Of a DNA stretch of 64,000 bases, positions 37,575 through 46,852 are shown piece after piece. The stretch is from Rheinheimera pacifica. Lineage in GTDB: Bacteria; Pseudomonadota; Gammaproteobacteria; Enterobacterales; Alteromonadaceae. Position numbers and translations under genes: made by a program. Within the stretch, counting starts at the first letter, position 1, and the number at the start of each line of letters is the position of its first letter. The notes below the pieces were generated by a model. It had not been told where the DNA came from. It made no database searches and saw only the letters and a program-made list of their open reading frames with translations. The DNA lies in assembly GCF_900108485.1 (NCBI RefSeq), contig NZ_FNXF01000015.1:1-64000 (forward strand), given 5' to 3'.

Positions 37575-38743
37575 CAGTGGCTCCGGCGCAGGCCATTGAT
37601 TATCAGCAGAGTTAAACCACCGGCAATAATGCCCCAGAATGCAGCTGCAACACCAAAGAAACTTACACCGCTGGCAGTAACCAACAGCGTAACGACAGCC
37701 GCTTCGCGGTGCTCGCCTTCAGCGGTAGCCACTGCCAGATTCGCACCAATGGTGCCCAGCAACGCCAGGCCAGCCAGCGCAGCAATCATTTCTTTAGGGA
37801 AAGCGGCAAACAGCGCCACCACAGTGGCGCCGGCCAAACCTGCCAGCAGGTAAAATACACCGGCAGCTATACCGGCGATATAACGTTTGTCTTTGTCCGG
37901 ATGTGCTTCAGTGCCCGTGCAAATAGCCGCAGTAATGGCCGCCAGGTTAATGGAGAAAGCGCCCCAAGGGGCCAGCAGTAAGGTTGATAGGGCAGTGCTG
38001 CTGATAAGCGGTGACACCGGCGTTTGATAGCCGCTGGTACGGATCACCGCCACACCGGGGATATTCTGTGATGCCATAGTAACCAGCAGTAATGGCAGGC
38101 CAACACCGAGTAAGGCGCTGAGTGACCAATGCGGTGTTACCCATACCGGTGTGGTTAAGCTTAGCGTAACGGCACTGTAATTAAACTGGCCCTGTACCAC
38201 TACACACAGTAGCCCTGTTAACAGTACCCACAAAATGGCATAGCGCGGCATAAAGCGTTTGGCCAGTAAATAACTGATACACATCAGGCCAACCAGTAAT
38301 AACTGGCTTTGCAGTGAGGTAAAAATACTTAAGCCAAACTGCAGCAAAATACCTGCCAGCATGGCGCTGGCCAGTGGCAGCGGAATAAGCCGGGTTAACT
38401 TATCAAACCAACCGCTAAGGCCAATAATAACGCCAAGTGCCGCGGTAAATATAAATACACCTACTGCTTCATTAATGGTTAAGCCTTGTAGGCTGGTTGC
38501 TAAAAGGGCCGCGCCTGGGGTAGACCAGGCGGTAATAATGGGCGCTTTATAATACCAGGACAAACCAATACAGGTAGCAGCCATACCCAGGCCCAGCGCC
38601 AACAGCCAGGATGCCATTATCTCCTGCGTGGCACCGGCCGCAGCGGCAGCTTGCAGCACTATCGCTACCGAGCTGGCAAAGCCGACCAATACGGCAACAA
38701 ACCCCGCGACTATGGCCGACAGGCTAAGATCTTTAATTGACAT
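37574..38743 (-). CDS. benE: BenE-family (benzoate/H+ symport type) transporter
   Basis: 389 residues, about 11-12 hydrophobic helices, no signal. Matches BenE: SAIVAGFVAVLVGFASSVAIVLQAA start, AWSTPGAALLAT, and the family segment GAFSINLAAITAAICTGTEAHPDKDKRY followed by the LAGATV helix. BenE proteins import benzoate or other substrates; no ring-cleavage genes are nearby, so the cargo is uncertain. Confidence 0.88.
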   Translation of the reverse strand: MSIKDLSLSAIVAGFVAVLVGFASSVAIVLQAAAAAGATQEIMASWLLALGLGMAATCIGLSWYYKAPIITAWSTPGAALLATSLQGLTINEAVGVFIFTAALGVIIGLSGWFDKLTRLIPLPLASAMLAGILLQFGLSIFTSLQSQLLLVGLMCISYLLAKRFMPRYAILWVLLTGLLCVVVQGQFNYSAVTLSLTTPVWVTPHWSLSALLGVGLPLLLVTMASQNIPGVAVIRTSGYQTPVSPLISSTALSTLLLAPWGAFSINLAAITAAICTGTEAHPDKDKRYIAGIAAGVFYLLAGLAGATVVALFAAFPKEMIAALAGLALLGTIGANLAVATAEGEHREAAVVTLLVTASGVSFFGVAAAFWGIIAGGLTLLIINGLRRSH

Positions 38744-38764
38744 AAGTTAACTCAAACTAAAAAA

Positions 38765-38790
38765 GTATACCTAATTTAAAATGTATACAT
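38765..38790 (-). promoter_or_regulatory. Candidate GntR operator upstream of benE
   Basis: GTATAC at 38765-38770 and the palindrome ATGTATACAT at 38781-38790, 16 bases apart, in an AT-rich stretch 22-47 bases upstream of the benE start. FCD-type GntR regulators typically bind TGTATACA-like palindromes. Confidence 0.6.
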
Positions 38791-38801
38791 TTTTTGTCAA
38801 G

Positions 38802-41363
38802 CTACAGTTGTTGTTTTAATTGATACAATAACTCCAGTGCCTGACGGGCGGTTAAATCATCCGGGTTAATATCGCGCAGTTGCTCTACTACCGGGTGTTC
38901 TGTTTCCAGCAGGCTAAGTTGCGGTTGTATCGCTGTTGACGCTGTTTTTACCGATGCTGTGCCGCCGTGCTGCTCCAGCTCGCTGAGTTTATGCCGCGCC
39001 TGTTTAATAACGGCTTTAGGCACACCGGCCAGTTGTGCTACCTGTAAGCCAAAACTTTTGCTGGCGGCGCCGTCCTGCACGTGGTGCATAAACACTATGC
39101 TGTCACCATGCTCTACCGCGTCCAGGTGCACATTAGCCAGCCCCGGCAGTTGCTCTGCCAGTTCAGTCAGTTCAAAGTAATGAGTGGCAAACAAGGTTAA
39201 GGCTTTAATTTTAGTTGCCAGATAATCGGCACAGGCCCAGGCTAAACTTAAACCATCGTAAGTACTGGTACCACGGCCAATTTCGTCCATCAGCACCAGG
39301 CTGTGCTCGGTGGCGTGATGTAAAATAGTGGCGGTTTCGGTCATCTCTACCATAAAAGTAGAACGGCCGGAGGCCAGATCATCTGAAGCGCCAATACGGG
39401 TGAAAATACGGTCTATCGGGCCAATTTGGGCACTGTCGGCTGGTACAAAGCAGCCGATATAGGCCATTAGCACAATCAGCGCAGTTTGGCGCATATAGGT
39501 AGATTTACCGCCCATATTCGGCCCGGTAATCATCAGCATACGGCGTTGCTGGTGTAAATGCAGCGGGTTGGCAATAAAGGGTTCGGTTAATACCTGCTCT
39601 ACCACCGGGTGACGCGCTTGCTGCAACACTATGCCGGTTTGGCTGCTAAGCTGTGGCCGGCAATAGTTCAGGCTGTCGGCACGCTCACTAAAAGTACACA
39701 ATACATCCAGCTCGGCCAGTGCCTGCGCCAGTTGCTGTAGCGGGGCTAAGAAGGGGGCTGTCAGCTCAAATAATTGCTCATACAGCTGTTTTTCCAGCGC
39801 TAAGGCTTTGCTCTGGCTGCCAAGTACTTTGTCTTCGTACTCTTTAAGCTCGGGAATAATATAGCGCTCGTTGTTTTTCAACGTCTGGCGCCGTACATAT
39901 TCCGGCGGCACTTTGGTGTCGGCGCTGCGGCCGGTTTCAATGTAATAACCATGAATACGGTTAAAGCCCACTTTCAGTGACGCAATACCGGTGCGCTCGC
40001 GCTCGCGCTGTTCCAGTTGTTCTAAATAATCGGTGGCACCGGTAGCCAAAGCCCGCCATTGGTCCAGCTCGGCATTGTAACTACTGGCAATAACACCACC
40101 ATCGCGGATCAGTACCGGTGGCGTTTCTACAATAGCCTGTTCTAACAGCGTACATAGCTGCGGCAGCGGCTGGGCAGCCTGGCTGATTTGTTGCAGTAAA
40201 GCACTGCTAAGCGGGGACAGCTGCGGTGCCAGCACCGGCAATTGCTGCAGCGCCTGACGCAGACGGGCAAAGTCACGTGGGCGGGCACTGCGCAGCGCTA
40301 AACGGGCGATAACCCGTTCAATATCGCCAATTTGCTTTAATAGGGGTTGCAGTTGCTCATATTCTGTATTTAGCTCGGTTACAGCATCCAGCCGGGCATT
40401 AACCTGTGCCTGATTACGCAGCGGTGCATGGATCCAGCGTTTTAGCTGGCGCGATCCCATCGCTGTCTGGCTGCGGTCCAGCACGGCGGCGAGTGTATGT
40501 TCGTAGTTGCCGGCTAAGTTTTGCGTTAATTCCAGATTACGCCGGGTGGCGGCGTCGAGCACAATATTGTCCTGTGAGCGTTCCAGCGCCACTGCACGGA
40601 TATGCGGCAGGGCGGCGCGTTGGGTGTCTTTAACATATTGCATTACGCAACCGGCAGCCATTAGCGCTACCGGTGCTTCATCTACACCAAAGCTCAGTAA
40701 GTCTTTAGTAGCAAACTGCTGGCATAATAAACGCTTAGCGGTAGCCAGCTCAAATTCCCACACCGGGCGGCGGCGCGCGCCTTTGCGTTTTTCTACCAGA
40801 TAACTGTCGGCGAAATCTTCCGGATACAGCAGCTCTGCCGGGTTAAGCCGCTGCAACAGCGCAGTTAAATCATCTATGTTGTCTACCTGATTCAGCAAAA
40901 ACCGGCCGCTGCTTAAATCCAACTGTGCCAGGCCGTATTGGCCACGCAACTGGCTGATAGCACATAGCAAATTGTCCTGGCGCTCATTTAACAGGGCTTC
41001 ATCGGTAACAGTGCCTGGGGTAACAATGCGCACTACTTTGCGCTCAACCGGGCCTTTGCTGGTGGCCGGATCGCCAATTTGCTCACAAATTGCCACCGAT
41101 TCGCCCAGCTGTACCAAACGGGCAAGATAGCCTTCAACCGCATGATAAGGCACGCCCGCCATCGGGATCGGTGTACCGGCGCTTTGGCCTCGTTTGGTCA
41201 GCGAAATATCCAGCAGTGCCGCTGCGCGTTTGGCATCGTCATAAAATAGTTCGTAAAAGTCACCCATGCGGTAAAACAGCAAAATGTCGGGGTGTTCACT
41301 TTTTAACCCCAGATACTGCTGCATCATGGGAGTATGAGAAGACAGGTCTTTGATAATAGTCAT
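38802..41363 (-). CDS. mutS: DNA mismatch repair protein MutS
   Basis: Recognises mismatches and starts methyl-directed repair. 853 residues, full length. Mismatch-binding FYELF in [12 protein letters not shown] (about 35), the connector and core domains, the clamp region, then the ATPase: Walker [18 protein letters not shown] (about 610-626), [16 protein letters not shown] (Walker B) and the [11 protein letters not shown] switch. C-terminal dimerisation helices end at LLYQLKQQL. In E. coli it also lies near rpoS. Confidence 0.97.
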   Translation of the reverse strand: MTIIKDLSSHTPMMQQYLGLKSEHPDILLFYRMGDFYELFYDDAKRAAALLDISLTKRGQSAGTPIPMAGVPYHAVEGYLARLVQLGESVAICEQIGDPATSKGPVERKVVRIVTPGTVTDEALLNERQDNLLCAISQLRGQYGLAQLDLSSGRFLLNQVDNIDDLTALLQRLNPAELLYPEDFADSYLVEKRKGARRRPVWEFELATAKRLLCQQFATKDLLSFGVDEAPVALMAAGCVMQYVKDTQRAALPHIRAVALERSQDNIVLDAATRRNLELTQNLAGNYEHTLAAVLDRSQTAMGSRQLKRWIHAPLRNQAQVNARLDAVTELNTEYEQLQPLLKQIGDIERVIARLALRSARPRDFARLRQALQQLPVLAPQLSPLSSALLQQISQAAQPLPQLCTLLEQAIVETPPVLIRDGGVIASSYNAELDQWRALATGATDYLEQLEQRERERTGIASLKVGFNRIHGYYIETGRSADTKVPPEYVRRQTLKNNERYIIPELKEYEDKVLGSQSKALALEKQLYEQLFELTAPFLAPLQQLAQALAELDVLCTFSERADSLNYCRPQLSSQTGIVLQQARHPVVEQVLTEPFIANPLHLHQQRRMLMITGPNMGGKSTYMRQTALIVLMAYIGCFVPADSAQIGPIDRIFTRIGASDDLASGRSTFMVEMTETATILHHATEHSLVLMDEIGRGTSTYDGLSLAWACADYLATKIKALTLFATHYFELTELAEQLPGLANVHLDAVEHGDSIVFMHHVQDGAASKSFGLQVAQLAGVPKAVIKQARHKLSELEQHGGTASVKTASTAIQPQLSLLETEHPVVEQLRDINPDDLTARQALELLYQLKQQL

Positions 41364-41501
41364 ACAGATGTTCTTATCCGCGGCCGTTAGCGATGATAAA
41401 GCCGGGGATTATAACAGAAGTTTTTTAGTACATGCGATCAGCAGCTTTTAGCTTAGGCAGTAATTAGCGGCATCTTTAGCCGCGGCGGCGCAGAATAAAA
41501 T

Positions 41502-41534
41502 AAAAAAGCTCCCTGTCTCTGCGATCAGGGAGCT
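41502..41534 (-). terminator. Terminator of the GMC/DUF1080 operon
   Basis: AGCTCCCTG / CAGGGAGCT 9-bp stem with a 10-base loop; the A-run 41502-41507 gives the U-tract on the minus strand. It lies 26 bases past the last gene of the operon. The rest of the gap to mutS holds nothing recognisable. Confidence 0.82.
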
Positions 41535-41559
41535 AAGTTAAACAGACACAGACTAAGGC

Positions 41560-42360
41560 TTAACTGACTGGATAAGCAAAGTCGCTTAGGCCTAGTTCCG
41601 CCAGTGTTTTATTTAAATGGCTGTAAGCCTCTGGTGTCGGGCCTGGGTAAACACCGGCGATGGGAACATTCCCCAGATAGCCGATATCTTTAATGCCTTC
41701 CGGCGTACAGAAATAAGCTGCCAGTACCAGATTACGCAGCCGGGCGAAGGCTTTGGCAATGCGCTTAAACTGCGCTGAAGTTTGCTCGTTGTCGTAGGCA
41801 ATATCATCAATAATCGCCAGTTGCTGTGGCTTGCCTAGTGCGGTAAATGGCTGCGAAAAACGCATAGTGGCTTCATCGTCTATCCAGGCCAGTGCCGACA
41901 AAATAGTCAGCCGGTCTTGCTGCTGGTTAGGATAGGGCGCGCTAACCCATTCATCGATCACCGTTGGTACCTGCACTGCAGAAGCCGACGGCGACTGGCC
42001 TTCCTGCGGCACGATAATATCTGATAGTAACGCCACCAGTGATAGTTGAGCTGGCGTTAATGTCAATGGCCAGGGCGCTTCGGGTGGCATAATCAGGTTT
42101 GGATCTTTACCGTAACCTTTGGCGGTGATGGGTTGCAGCTTCAGTTCTGGCCAGTGCTCTGCGCTTGTGGTGCCGCTGGCTGTTTTTGCCACTGGTGTTG
42201 GCTCACAACCTGCCAGGGCGGGTAGCATGGCGCTTGCAGCCAGGGCAGCTAACAGTTTTAGCGAATCGCGCCGGCTTAAATGGTTGGTGTAAGCCGGTGC
42301 CAGGTTATCGATGTGAGCCGTAGTGCTTTGCGCTGATATCAGGTTTGGTTTTTCCATCAC
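41560..42360 (-). CDS. Gluconate 2-dehydrogenase subunit 3-like protein, Tat-exported
   Basis: 266 residues, small partner subunit of GMC-type sugar dehydrogenases. A twin-arginine signal SRRDSLKLLAALAASAMLPALAGC starts at about residue 29 and ends in a lipobox-like LAGC. The mature domain has LTLTPAQLSLVALLSDIIVPQEG, VPTVIDEWVSAPY and a helical end with YLGNVPIAGVYPGPTPEAY. Small subunits of this class chaperone the FAD subunit through the Tat system. Overlaps the GMC gene by 4 bases. Confidence 0.85.
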   Translation of the reverse strand: MMEKPNLISAQSTTAHIDNLAPAYTNHLSRRDSLKLLAALAASAMLPALAGCEPTPVAKTASGTTSAEHWPELKLQPITAKGYGKDPNLIMPPEAPWPLTLTPAQLSLVALLSDIIVPQEGQSPSASAVQVPTVIDEWVSAPYPNQQQDRLTILSALAWIDDEATMRFSQPFTALGKPQQLAIIDDIAYDNEQTSAQFKRIAKAFARLRNLVLAAYFCTPEGIKDIGYLGNVPIAGVYPGPTPEAYSHLNKTLAELGLSDFAYPVS

Positions 42361-44039
42361 AGTTTCCCCGCTTTAAGCTGATCAGCCAGCCAGGCGCTGT
42401 TGCGCATTGCCAGTGTCATAATGGTCAGGGTGCAGTTTTTATGCGGGTTAGAGGCAAAAACGCCACCGTCCATGACAAACAGGTTCGGACAATCCCAGCT
42501 TTGCCCCCATTGGTTAGTTACCGAGTCTTTGCTTGAGCTGCCCATACGGGTGGTGCCCACTTCATGAATAATTTCGCCGCCTTTTCTTATGGCATCTTTT
42601 GCAGCAGGCAATTCGCCAACCGTTGCGCCCATCGTCTCCAGAATGGCTTTGGCGGTTTTCAGGCCATGCTCGACCTGCTTAAGCTCGTGTTCTGACCACT
42701 GCCAGTGAAAACGTGCTACCGGAATACCCCATTTGTCTGTTACCTGGGGGTCTATGTCCATATAGCAGTGCTCGTTTGGCAGCATTTCACCGCGTAGTGC
42801 AAATGAAACGTAAGCACCGTAATGGGCGCGTACCTGCTGTTTTAGCGTAGTGCCATAACCTTGCAGGTTGCCGCTGACATAAGCGCCCGGTTCACCAAAG
42901 CGGCCGCCAAGTTCAAAGTGATAACCACGCGGGAAATCCAGTTCTTTATTAGCCTGCGCTTTGTGACCCCACCACGGAATAAACAGGTGGTTGGCGGTGT
43001 GGCCGTCTTCGTTATAGCGTGGCCGGTCCATTAGCGCCGGTACCAGTGCTGATAAGCCAGCGCCGGTGGAGTCCATCAGGTTACGGCCAACCTGGCCGCT
43101 GGAATTGGCCAGGCCGTTGGGATGACTGGTGCTTTTGGAATTGAGCAAAATGCGCGCCGATTCACAGGCACTGGCTGCCAGGATCACCACTTTGGCATTG
43201 AGTTGCTGTTCAGTGGCGGTTTTTTTGTCAATATAGCTGATGCCGGTAACCTTACCCTGCGCATCAACGGTAACGGTTTTCACCATCGCATCGGTGATAA
43301 TCCGCAGATTACCGGTTGCCTGCGCCATGGGCAGCAGTGATGTGGTGGTTTGAAAAGCCGCACCGATCGAGCAGCCGTAACCGCAGGGCGTGGCATAAAA
43401 ACAGGCGGCACGGTTATCCAGCGGTTTGGTCAGCACGGCGCGGTGCATTGGCACCGCGGTAATACCGTGTTTTTTTGCCGCAGCGGCTATCAGTAATTCA
43501 GGTACCCGTGGTGCGGGTGGCGGTTGTAACACCCCTTCCGGTGACGGTGGCATATCATCCAGGCCGGTATTGGTGCCGCAAACGCCTACTAAAGCTTCGG
43601 TTTTGTCGTACCAGGGGGCGATGTCATCGTAGTTAAAAGGCCAGTCGGCGCCCAGGCCATCGCGGCTTTTGCCTTTAAAATCATGCTCGCTAAAACGCAG
43701 TGAATAGCGGCCCCAGTGATTGGTGCGGCCACCCAGCATCCGGGCGCGCCACCATAAAAAGTCCGAGCCTTCTGCCGTGGTGTAGGGTTCGTCTGGCACC
43801 TGCCAGCCACCGTCTACGGTGGAATCATAAAAACCGAAGTCTTTATCTGGGGTAGAGGTGCCCATCAGCGGTGCGGCTGAGTTGGGCCTGAACATCGGAG
43901 TTTCTGTTTTCGGGTCGTAATTACGGCCAGCTTCCAGCAGCAGCACTTTGCGGCCTTGCCGGGTTAACTCATAAGCGGCCATGGCGCCACCGGCACCTGA
44001 GCCGACAACCAATACGTCATAGGCAAAATCGTTCATCAC
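42357..44039 (-). CDS. GMC-family FAD sugar dehydrogenase, catalytic subunit
   Basis: 560 residues. The ADP-binding VVGSGAGGAMAAYELTRQGRKVLLLEAG is at about 11-38. Family segments: WWRARMLGGRTNHWG, CGYGCSIGA, VILAASACESARILLNS, and the C-terminal EVGTTRMG, VMDGGVFASNPHKNCTLTIMTLA (catalytic His/Asn region). It has no export signal, so it likely crosses with its Tat-bearing partner, encoded directly downstream. The neighbouring DUF1080 gene points to a glycoside/sugar 3-dehydrogenase rather than gluconate oxidation (inference). No cytochrome subunit in the operon. Confidence 0.88.
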   Translation of the reverse strand: MMNDFAYDVLVVGSGAGGAMAAYELTRQGRKVLLLEAGRNYDPKTETPMFRPNSAAPLMGTSTPDKDFGFYDSTVDGGWQVPDEPYTTAEGSDFLWWRARMLGGRTNHWGRYSLRFSEHDFKGKSRDGLGADWPFNYDDIAPWYDKTEALVGVCGTNTGLDDMPPSPEGVLQPPPAPRVPELLIAAAAKKHGITAVPMHRAVLTKPLDNRAACFYATPCGYGCSIGAAFQTTTSLLPMAQATGNLRIITDAMVKTVTVDAQGKVTGISYIDKKTATEQQLNAKVVILAASACESARILLNSKSTSHPNGLANSSGQVGRNLMDSTGAGLSALVPALMDRPRYNEDGHTANHLFIPWWGHKAQANKELDFPRGYHFELGGRFGEPGAYVSGNLQGYGTTLKQQVRAHYGAYVSFALRGEMLPNEHCYMDIDPQVTDKWGIPVARFHWQWSEHELKQVEHGLKTAKAILETMGATVGELPAAKDAIRKGGEIIHEVGTTRMGSSSKDSVTNQWGQSWDCPNLFVMDGGVFASNPHKNCTLTIMTLAMRNSAWLADQLKAGKL

Positions 44040-44731
44040 TTCAGCTCTTTAATTTTCAGATTTTTAAACCACACCACATCGCCGTGATCCTGCAAACCAA
44101 TATGGCCACTGCGGTTAGCAGCAAAGCCAGGCCAGTTGGCAAACTTGCTGGCCGCCACTAATTGCTGCCACTCAGGGCTGTGGATCTCCACCGATACTGC
44201 CTGCACATCGTTCTGCCAGATGGTTAACTGGTTTTTCTCCAGCCGGATGCGTACCTGATTCCACTCGCCGGCAATTTTGTGCGAAGCTGCAGGGGAGGCG
44301 ATCATGTCGTATAAAGAGCCGGATAAATGATTTGCCAGCTTGTTGTCGGGATGGCGTTCGTTATCGAGGATCTGAATCTCCGGGGCGTGCGAATAAATCT
44401 GGCTGCCGGTTTCATCAACCAGAATAAAAATGCCGCTATTGCCGCCTTCGGCAATTTTCCAATCTAGCTTAAGGTCAAAATCCTGATATTGGGCTTTAGT
44501 CAGAATGTCGCCGCCGCCTTTACCGCTTAGCTTAATAGTGCCATCTTCAATGACCCACTTATCGCTTAGCCCGTCCTGCTTGAAGTTACGCCACTGCGAC
44601 AGGTCTTTGCCATCAAACAGCAGTTGCCAGCCGTCGTTTTTTTCCTGCTGGCTTAACTGATTATCCGCGGCGAGTGCGCCAAAGCTACCAAGTGTTAGCA
44701 GCAGGGCATAAAGTTGATGTCTGATTTTCAA
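44036..44731 (-). CDS. DUF1080 protein (3-keto-disaccharide hydrolase family)
   Basis: 231 residues, exported (signal 1-21, QLYALLLTLGSFGALAA). DUF1080 concanavalin-like fold: GWQLLFDGKDLSQWRN, WVIEDGTIKLSG, GGGDILTKAQYQDFDLKLDWKIAEGGNSGIF and the C-terminal RSGHIGLQDHGDVVWFKNLKI. Family members have been linked to cleavage of 3-ketoglycosides. The start is TTG at 44731, backed by GAGGAG 7 bases upstream. First gene of the operon; the next gene overlaps by 4 bases. Confidence 0.88.
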   Translation of the reverse strand: MKIRHQLYALLLTLGSFGALAADNQLSQQEKNDGWQLLFDGKDLSQWRNFKQDGLSDKWVIEDGTIKLSGKGGGDILTKAQYQDFDLKLDWKIAEGGNSGIFILVDETGSQIYSHAPEIQILDNERHPDNKLANHLSGSLYDMIASPAASHKIAGEWNQVRIRLEKNQLTIWQNDVQAVSVEIHSPEWQQLVAASKFANWPGFAANRSGHIGLQDHGDVVWFKNLKIKELK

Positions 44732-44778
44732 GGTCGTTCTCCTCTTGTGGCAGTGATTCTTGTTATGGGTATAACTTC

Positions 44779-44796
44779 AATGTAACCGATATCATT
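44779..44796. promoter_or_regulatory. Operator-like site 1 upstream of the DUF1080 operon
   Basis: AATGTAACCGATATCATT, an imperfect version of the palindrome at 44954-44971, 48 bases upstream of the DUF1080 start codon. The type of palindrome (central CG) suggests a LacI-family sugar repressor; none is encoded in the window. Confidence 0.45.
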
Positions 44797-44953
44797 GTGT
44801 TTGCTGTTATAGTGCAAACTACCACAAAATAAAAGCATAATTCGATAAAAGCACGGCGCTTTTTTAGTGCAAAAACTCAATAAATACCGCAATATTGCGC
44901 CGCAATTCACTGCTAATTAAGCAGCTGCTATGCGGCTTGGGTACATAATGTTA

Positions 44954-44971
44954 AATGTAATCCGTTACATT
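44954..44971. promoter_or_regulatory. Operator-like palindrome 2 (AATGTAA-TCCG-TTACATT)
   Basis: Perfect 7-bp inverted repeat around TCCG in the 357-base gap between the divergent DUF1080 operon and pncC. With site 1 it could permit looping repression. Nothing else recognisable lies in this gap. Confidence 0.5.
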
Positions 44972-45088
44972 TTTTGCTGATAAATGCCGCTGAAGAGCGG
45001 GCCGCTTTACAGTATGACCAAGCGGTACTTGCTCCGTTTTCGGTTCTGGCGGCATAATAGCAGGCACTTATTATGATGTAGGTGAGTT

Positions 45089-45586
45089 ATGGCGACCGCA
45101 GACAGTATGACGCTGGCAGCCCGGCTTGGGCAGTTGCTGCTACAGAAAAAATGGTCTATCACCACTGCGGAATCCTGTACCGGCGGTGGTATAGGTTATT
45201 GGTTAACCGCGGTGCCGGGCAGCTCGGCCTATGTTGACCGCGGCTTTATTACTTACAGCAACAAAGCCAAGCAGCAATTACTGGCAGTACGCAGCGCTAC
45301 CTTGCTGCAATTTGGCGCCGTAAGTGAAGAGACCGTACGTGAAATGGCCGAAGGCGCCGCCAAAGCTGCCAATGCCGATATGGCCATAGCTGTGTCTGGT
45401 ATTGCCGGGCCGGATGGCGGCTCAGTATATAAGCCGGTGGGCACTGTGTGTTTTGGCTTTTACCTTAATGGTAATGTAGCCAGCAGCCATCTGGTATTTG
45501 CCGGTGATCGCCAACAGGTACGCCAGCAAGCCATCGATTACGCCCTCAAACAAAGCATTGAGCTGTTGACAGCTTTAGCAAACTAG
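45089..45586 (+). CDS. pncC: Nicotinamide-nucleotide amidase (CinA C-terminal domain protein)
   Basis: Deamidates NMN to nicotinate mononucleotide for NAD recycling. 165 residues: single-domain CinA_C protein without the N-terminal competence domain, like E. coli YgaD/PncC. Catalytic Ser in TAESCTGGGIGYWLT (about 31-45), SSAYVDRGFITYSNKAKQQLL, and SGIAGPDGGS. Directly upstream of recA, the usual order. Confidence 0.94.
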   Translation: MATADSMTLAARLGQLLLQKKWSITTAESCTGGGIGYWLTAVPGSSAYVDRGFITYSNKAKQQLLAVRSATLLQFGAVSEETVREMAEGAAKAANADMAIAVSGIAGPDGGSVYKPVGTVCFGFYLNGNVASSHLVFAGDRQQVRQQAIDYALKQSIELLTALAN

Positions 45587-45588
45587 AC

Positions 45589-45607
45589 TACTGTACGAGC
45601 ATACAGT
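45589..45607 (+). promoter_or_regulatory. LexA box (SOS operator) of recA
   Basis: TACTGTACGAGCATACAGT contains CTGT-N8-ACAG with the E. coli consensus ends, 42 bases upstream of the recA start and just past the pncC stop. Confidence 0.92.
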
Positions 45608-45648
45608 GTTAATTGTCCGGCAAGCCCGGCTCAACCATGGATATAAAA

Positions 45649-46692
45649 ATGGACGACAACAAACAAAAAGCGCTCGCTGCCGCCTTAGGTCAAATTGAAC
45701 GTCAGTTCGGTAAAGGTTCTATTATGCGTTTGGGTGATAGCACCGCGCTGGATATTGCTGCTGTATCTACCGGTTCGCTGGGGCTGGATATTGCACTGGG
45801 CATTGGCGGTTTACCTTATGGCCGTATCGTTGAAATTTATGGCCCGGAGTCGTCCGGTAAAACTACCTTAACCTTACAGGTTATTGCTGAAGCGCAAAAG
45901 GCCGGTAAAACCTGTGCTTTTATTGATGCTGAGCACGCACTGGACCCGGTGTATGCGAAAAAATTAGGTGTTAATGTTGATCAGTTGCTGGTGTCGCAGC
46001 CGGATACCGGTGAGCAGGCGCTGGAAATTTGTGACATGTTAGTACGCTCTGCTGCTGTAGATGTGGTAGTAGTCGACTCAGTAGCTGCTTTAACGCCAAA
46101 AGCTGAAATTGAAGGCGACATGGGCGACAGCCACATGGGCTTGCAAGCCCGCTTAATGTCACAGGCACTGCGTAAGCTAACCGGTAATATCAAGCGCTCT
46201 AACACTTTATGTATTTTTATCAACCAGATCCGCATGAAAATCGGTGTAATGTTCGGTAACCCGGAAACTACCACAGGTGGTAACGCGTTGAAATTCTACG
46301 CTTCTGTGCGCTTAGATATCCGCCGCATTGGTTCGGTAAAAGACGGTGATGAAATTACCGGTAACGAAACCCGCGTTAAAGTGGTGAAAAACAAAGTGGC
46401 ACCACCGTTTAAACAAGCTGAGTTTATTATTCAGTACGGTGCTGGCATTAACAAACTGGGAGAACTGATTGATTTAGGCGTAGCTCAGGGTTTAGTAGAT
46501 AAAGCCGGTGCCTGGTATGCGTATCAGGGCAATAAAATTGGCCAGGGTAAGGCCAATGCAATGAAGTTTCTGCAGGATAACCAGGCAGTGGCTGATGAAA
46601 TTGAAAAAGAATTGCGTGCCCGCCTGTTGTTAAAACCGGGTGAAAAACCGATTGAAGAAAGCATACCAGAAGCGTTTGAAGCCGACTTGTAA
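45649..46692 (+). CDS. recA: Recombinase RecA
   Basis: Strand exchange and LexA cleavage coprotease. 347 residues from the ATG at 45649 ([23 protein letters not shown] fits E. coli RecA); an ATG 12 bases earlier is possible. Walker [14 protein letters not shown] (about 67), the MAW segment, loop 1/2 region [28 protein letters not shown] and the C-terminal domain are intact. SOS control by the LexA box upstream. Confidence 0.98.
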   Translation: MDDNKQKALAAALGQIERQFGKGSIMRLGDSTALDIAAVSTGSLGLDIALGIGGLPYGRIVEIYGPESSGKTTLTLQVIAEAQKAGKTCAFIDAEHALDPVYAKKLGVNVDQLLVSQPDTGEQALEICDMLVRSAAVDVVVVDSVAALTPKAEIEGDMGDSHMGLQARLMSQALRKLTGNIKRSNTLCIFINQIRMKIGVMFGNPETTTGGNALKFYASVRLDIRRIGSVKDGDEITGNETRVKVVKNKVAPPFKQAEFIIQYGAGINKLGELIDLGVAQGLVDKAGAWYAYQGNKIGQGKANAMKFLQDNQAVADEIEKELRARLLLKPGEKPIEESIPEAFEADL

Positions 46693-46714
46693 GCCGCCTT
46701 CATCTGCCGTTAAT

Positions 46715-46741
46715 AAAGCCAGCTTAAGCTGGCTTTTTTTG
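46715..46741 (+). terminator. recA terminator
   Basis: AAAGCCAGCTT / AAGCTGGCTTT perfect 11-bp stem running into eight Ts. Separates recA from the 17-kb operon. Confidence 0.88.
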
Positions 46742-46852
46742 TAATAAATTTTAACTTGCTCTGTGGTTCATGCAGCGATAAGCTGTTGACTTAGCCAGTT
46801 TTGTTGCTCCCAAAACGTAAACACGCAGTAAACGGTAGCCGGTATCAGAATA

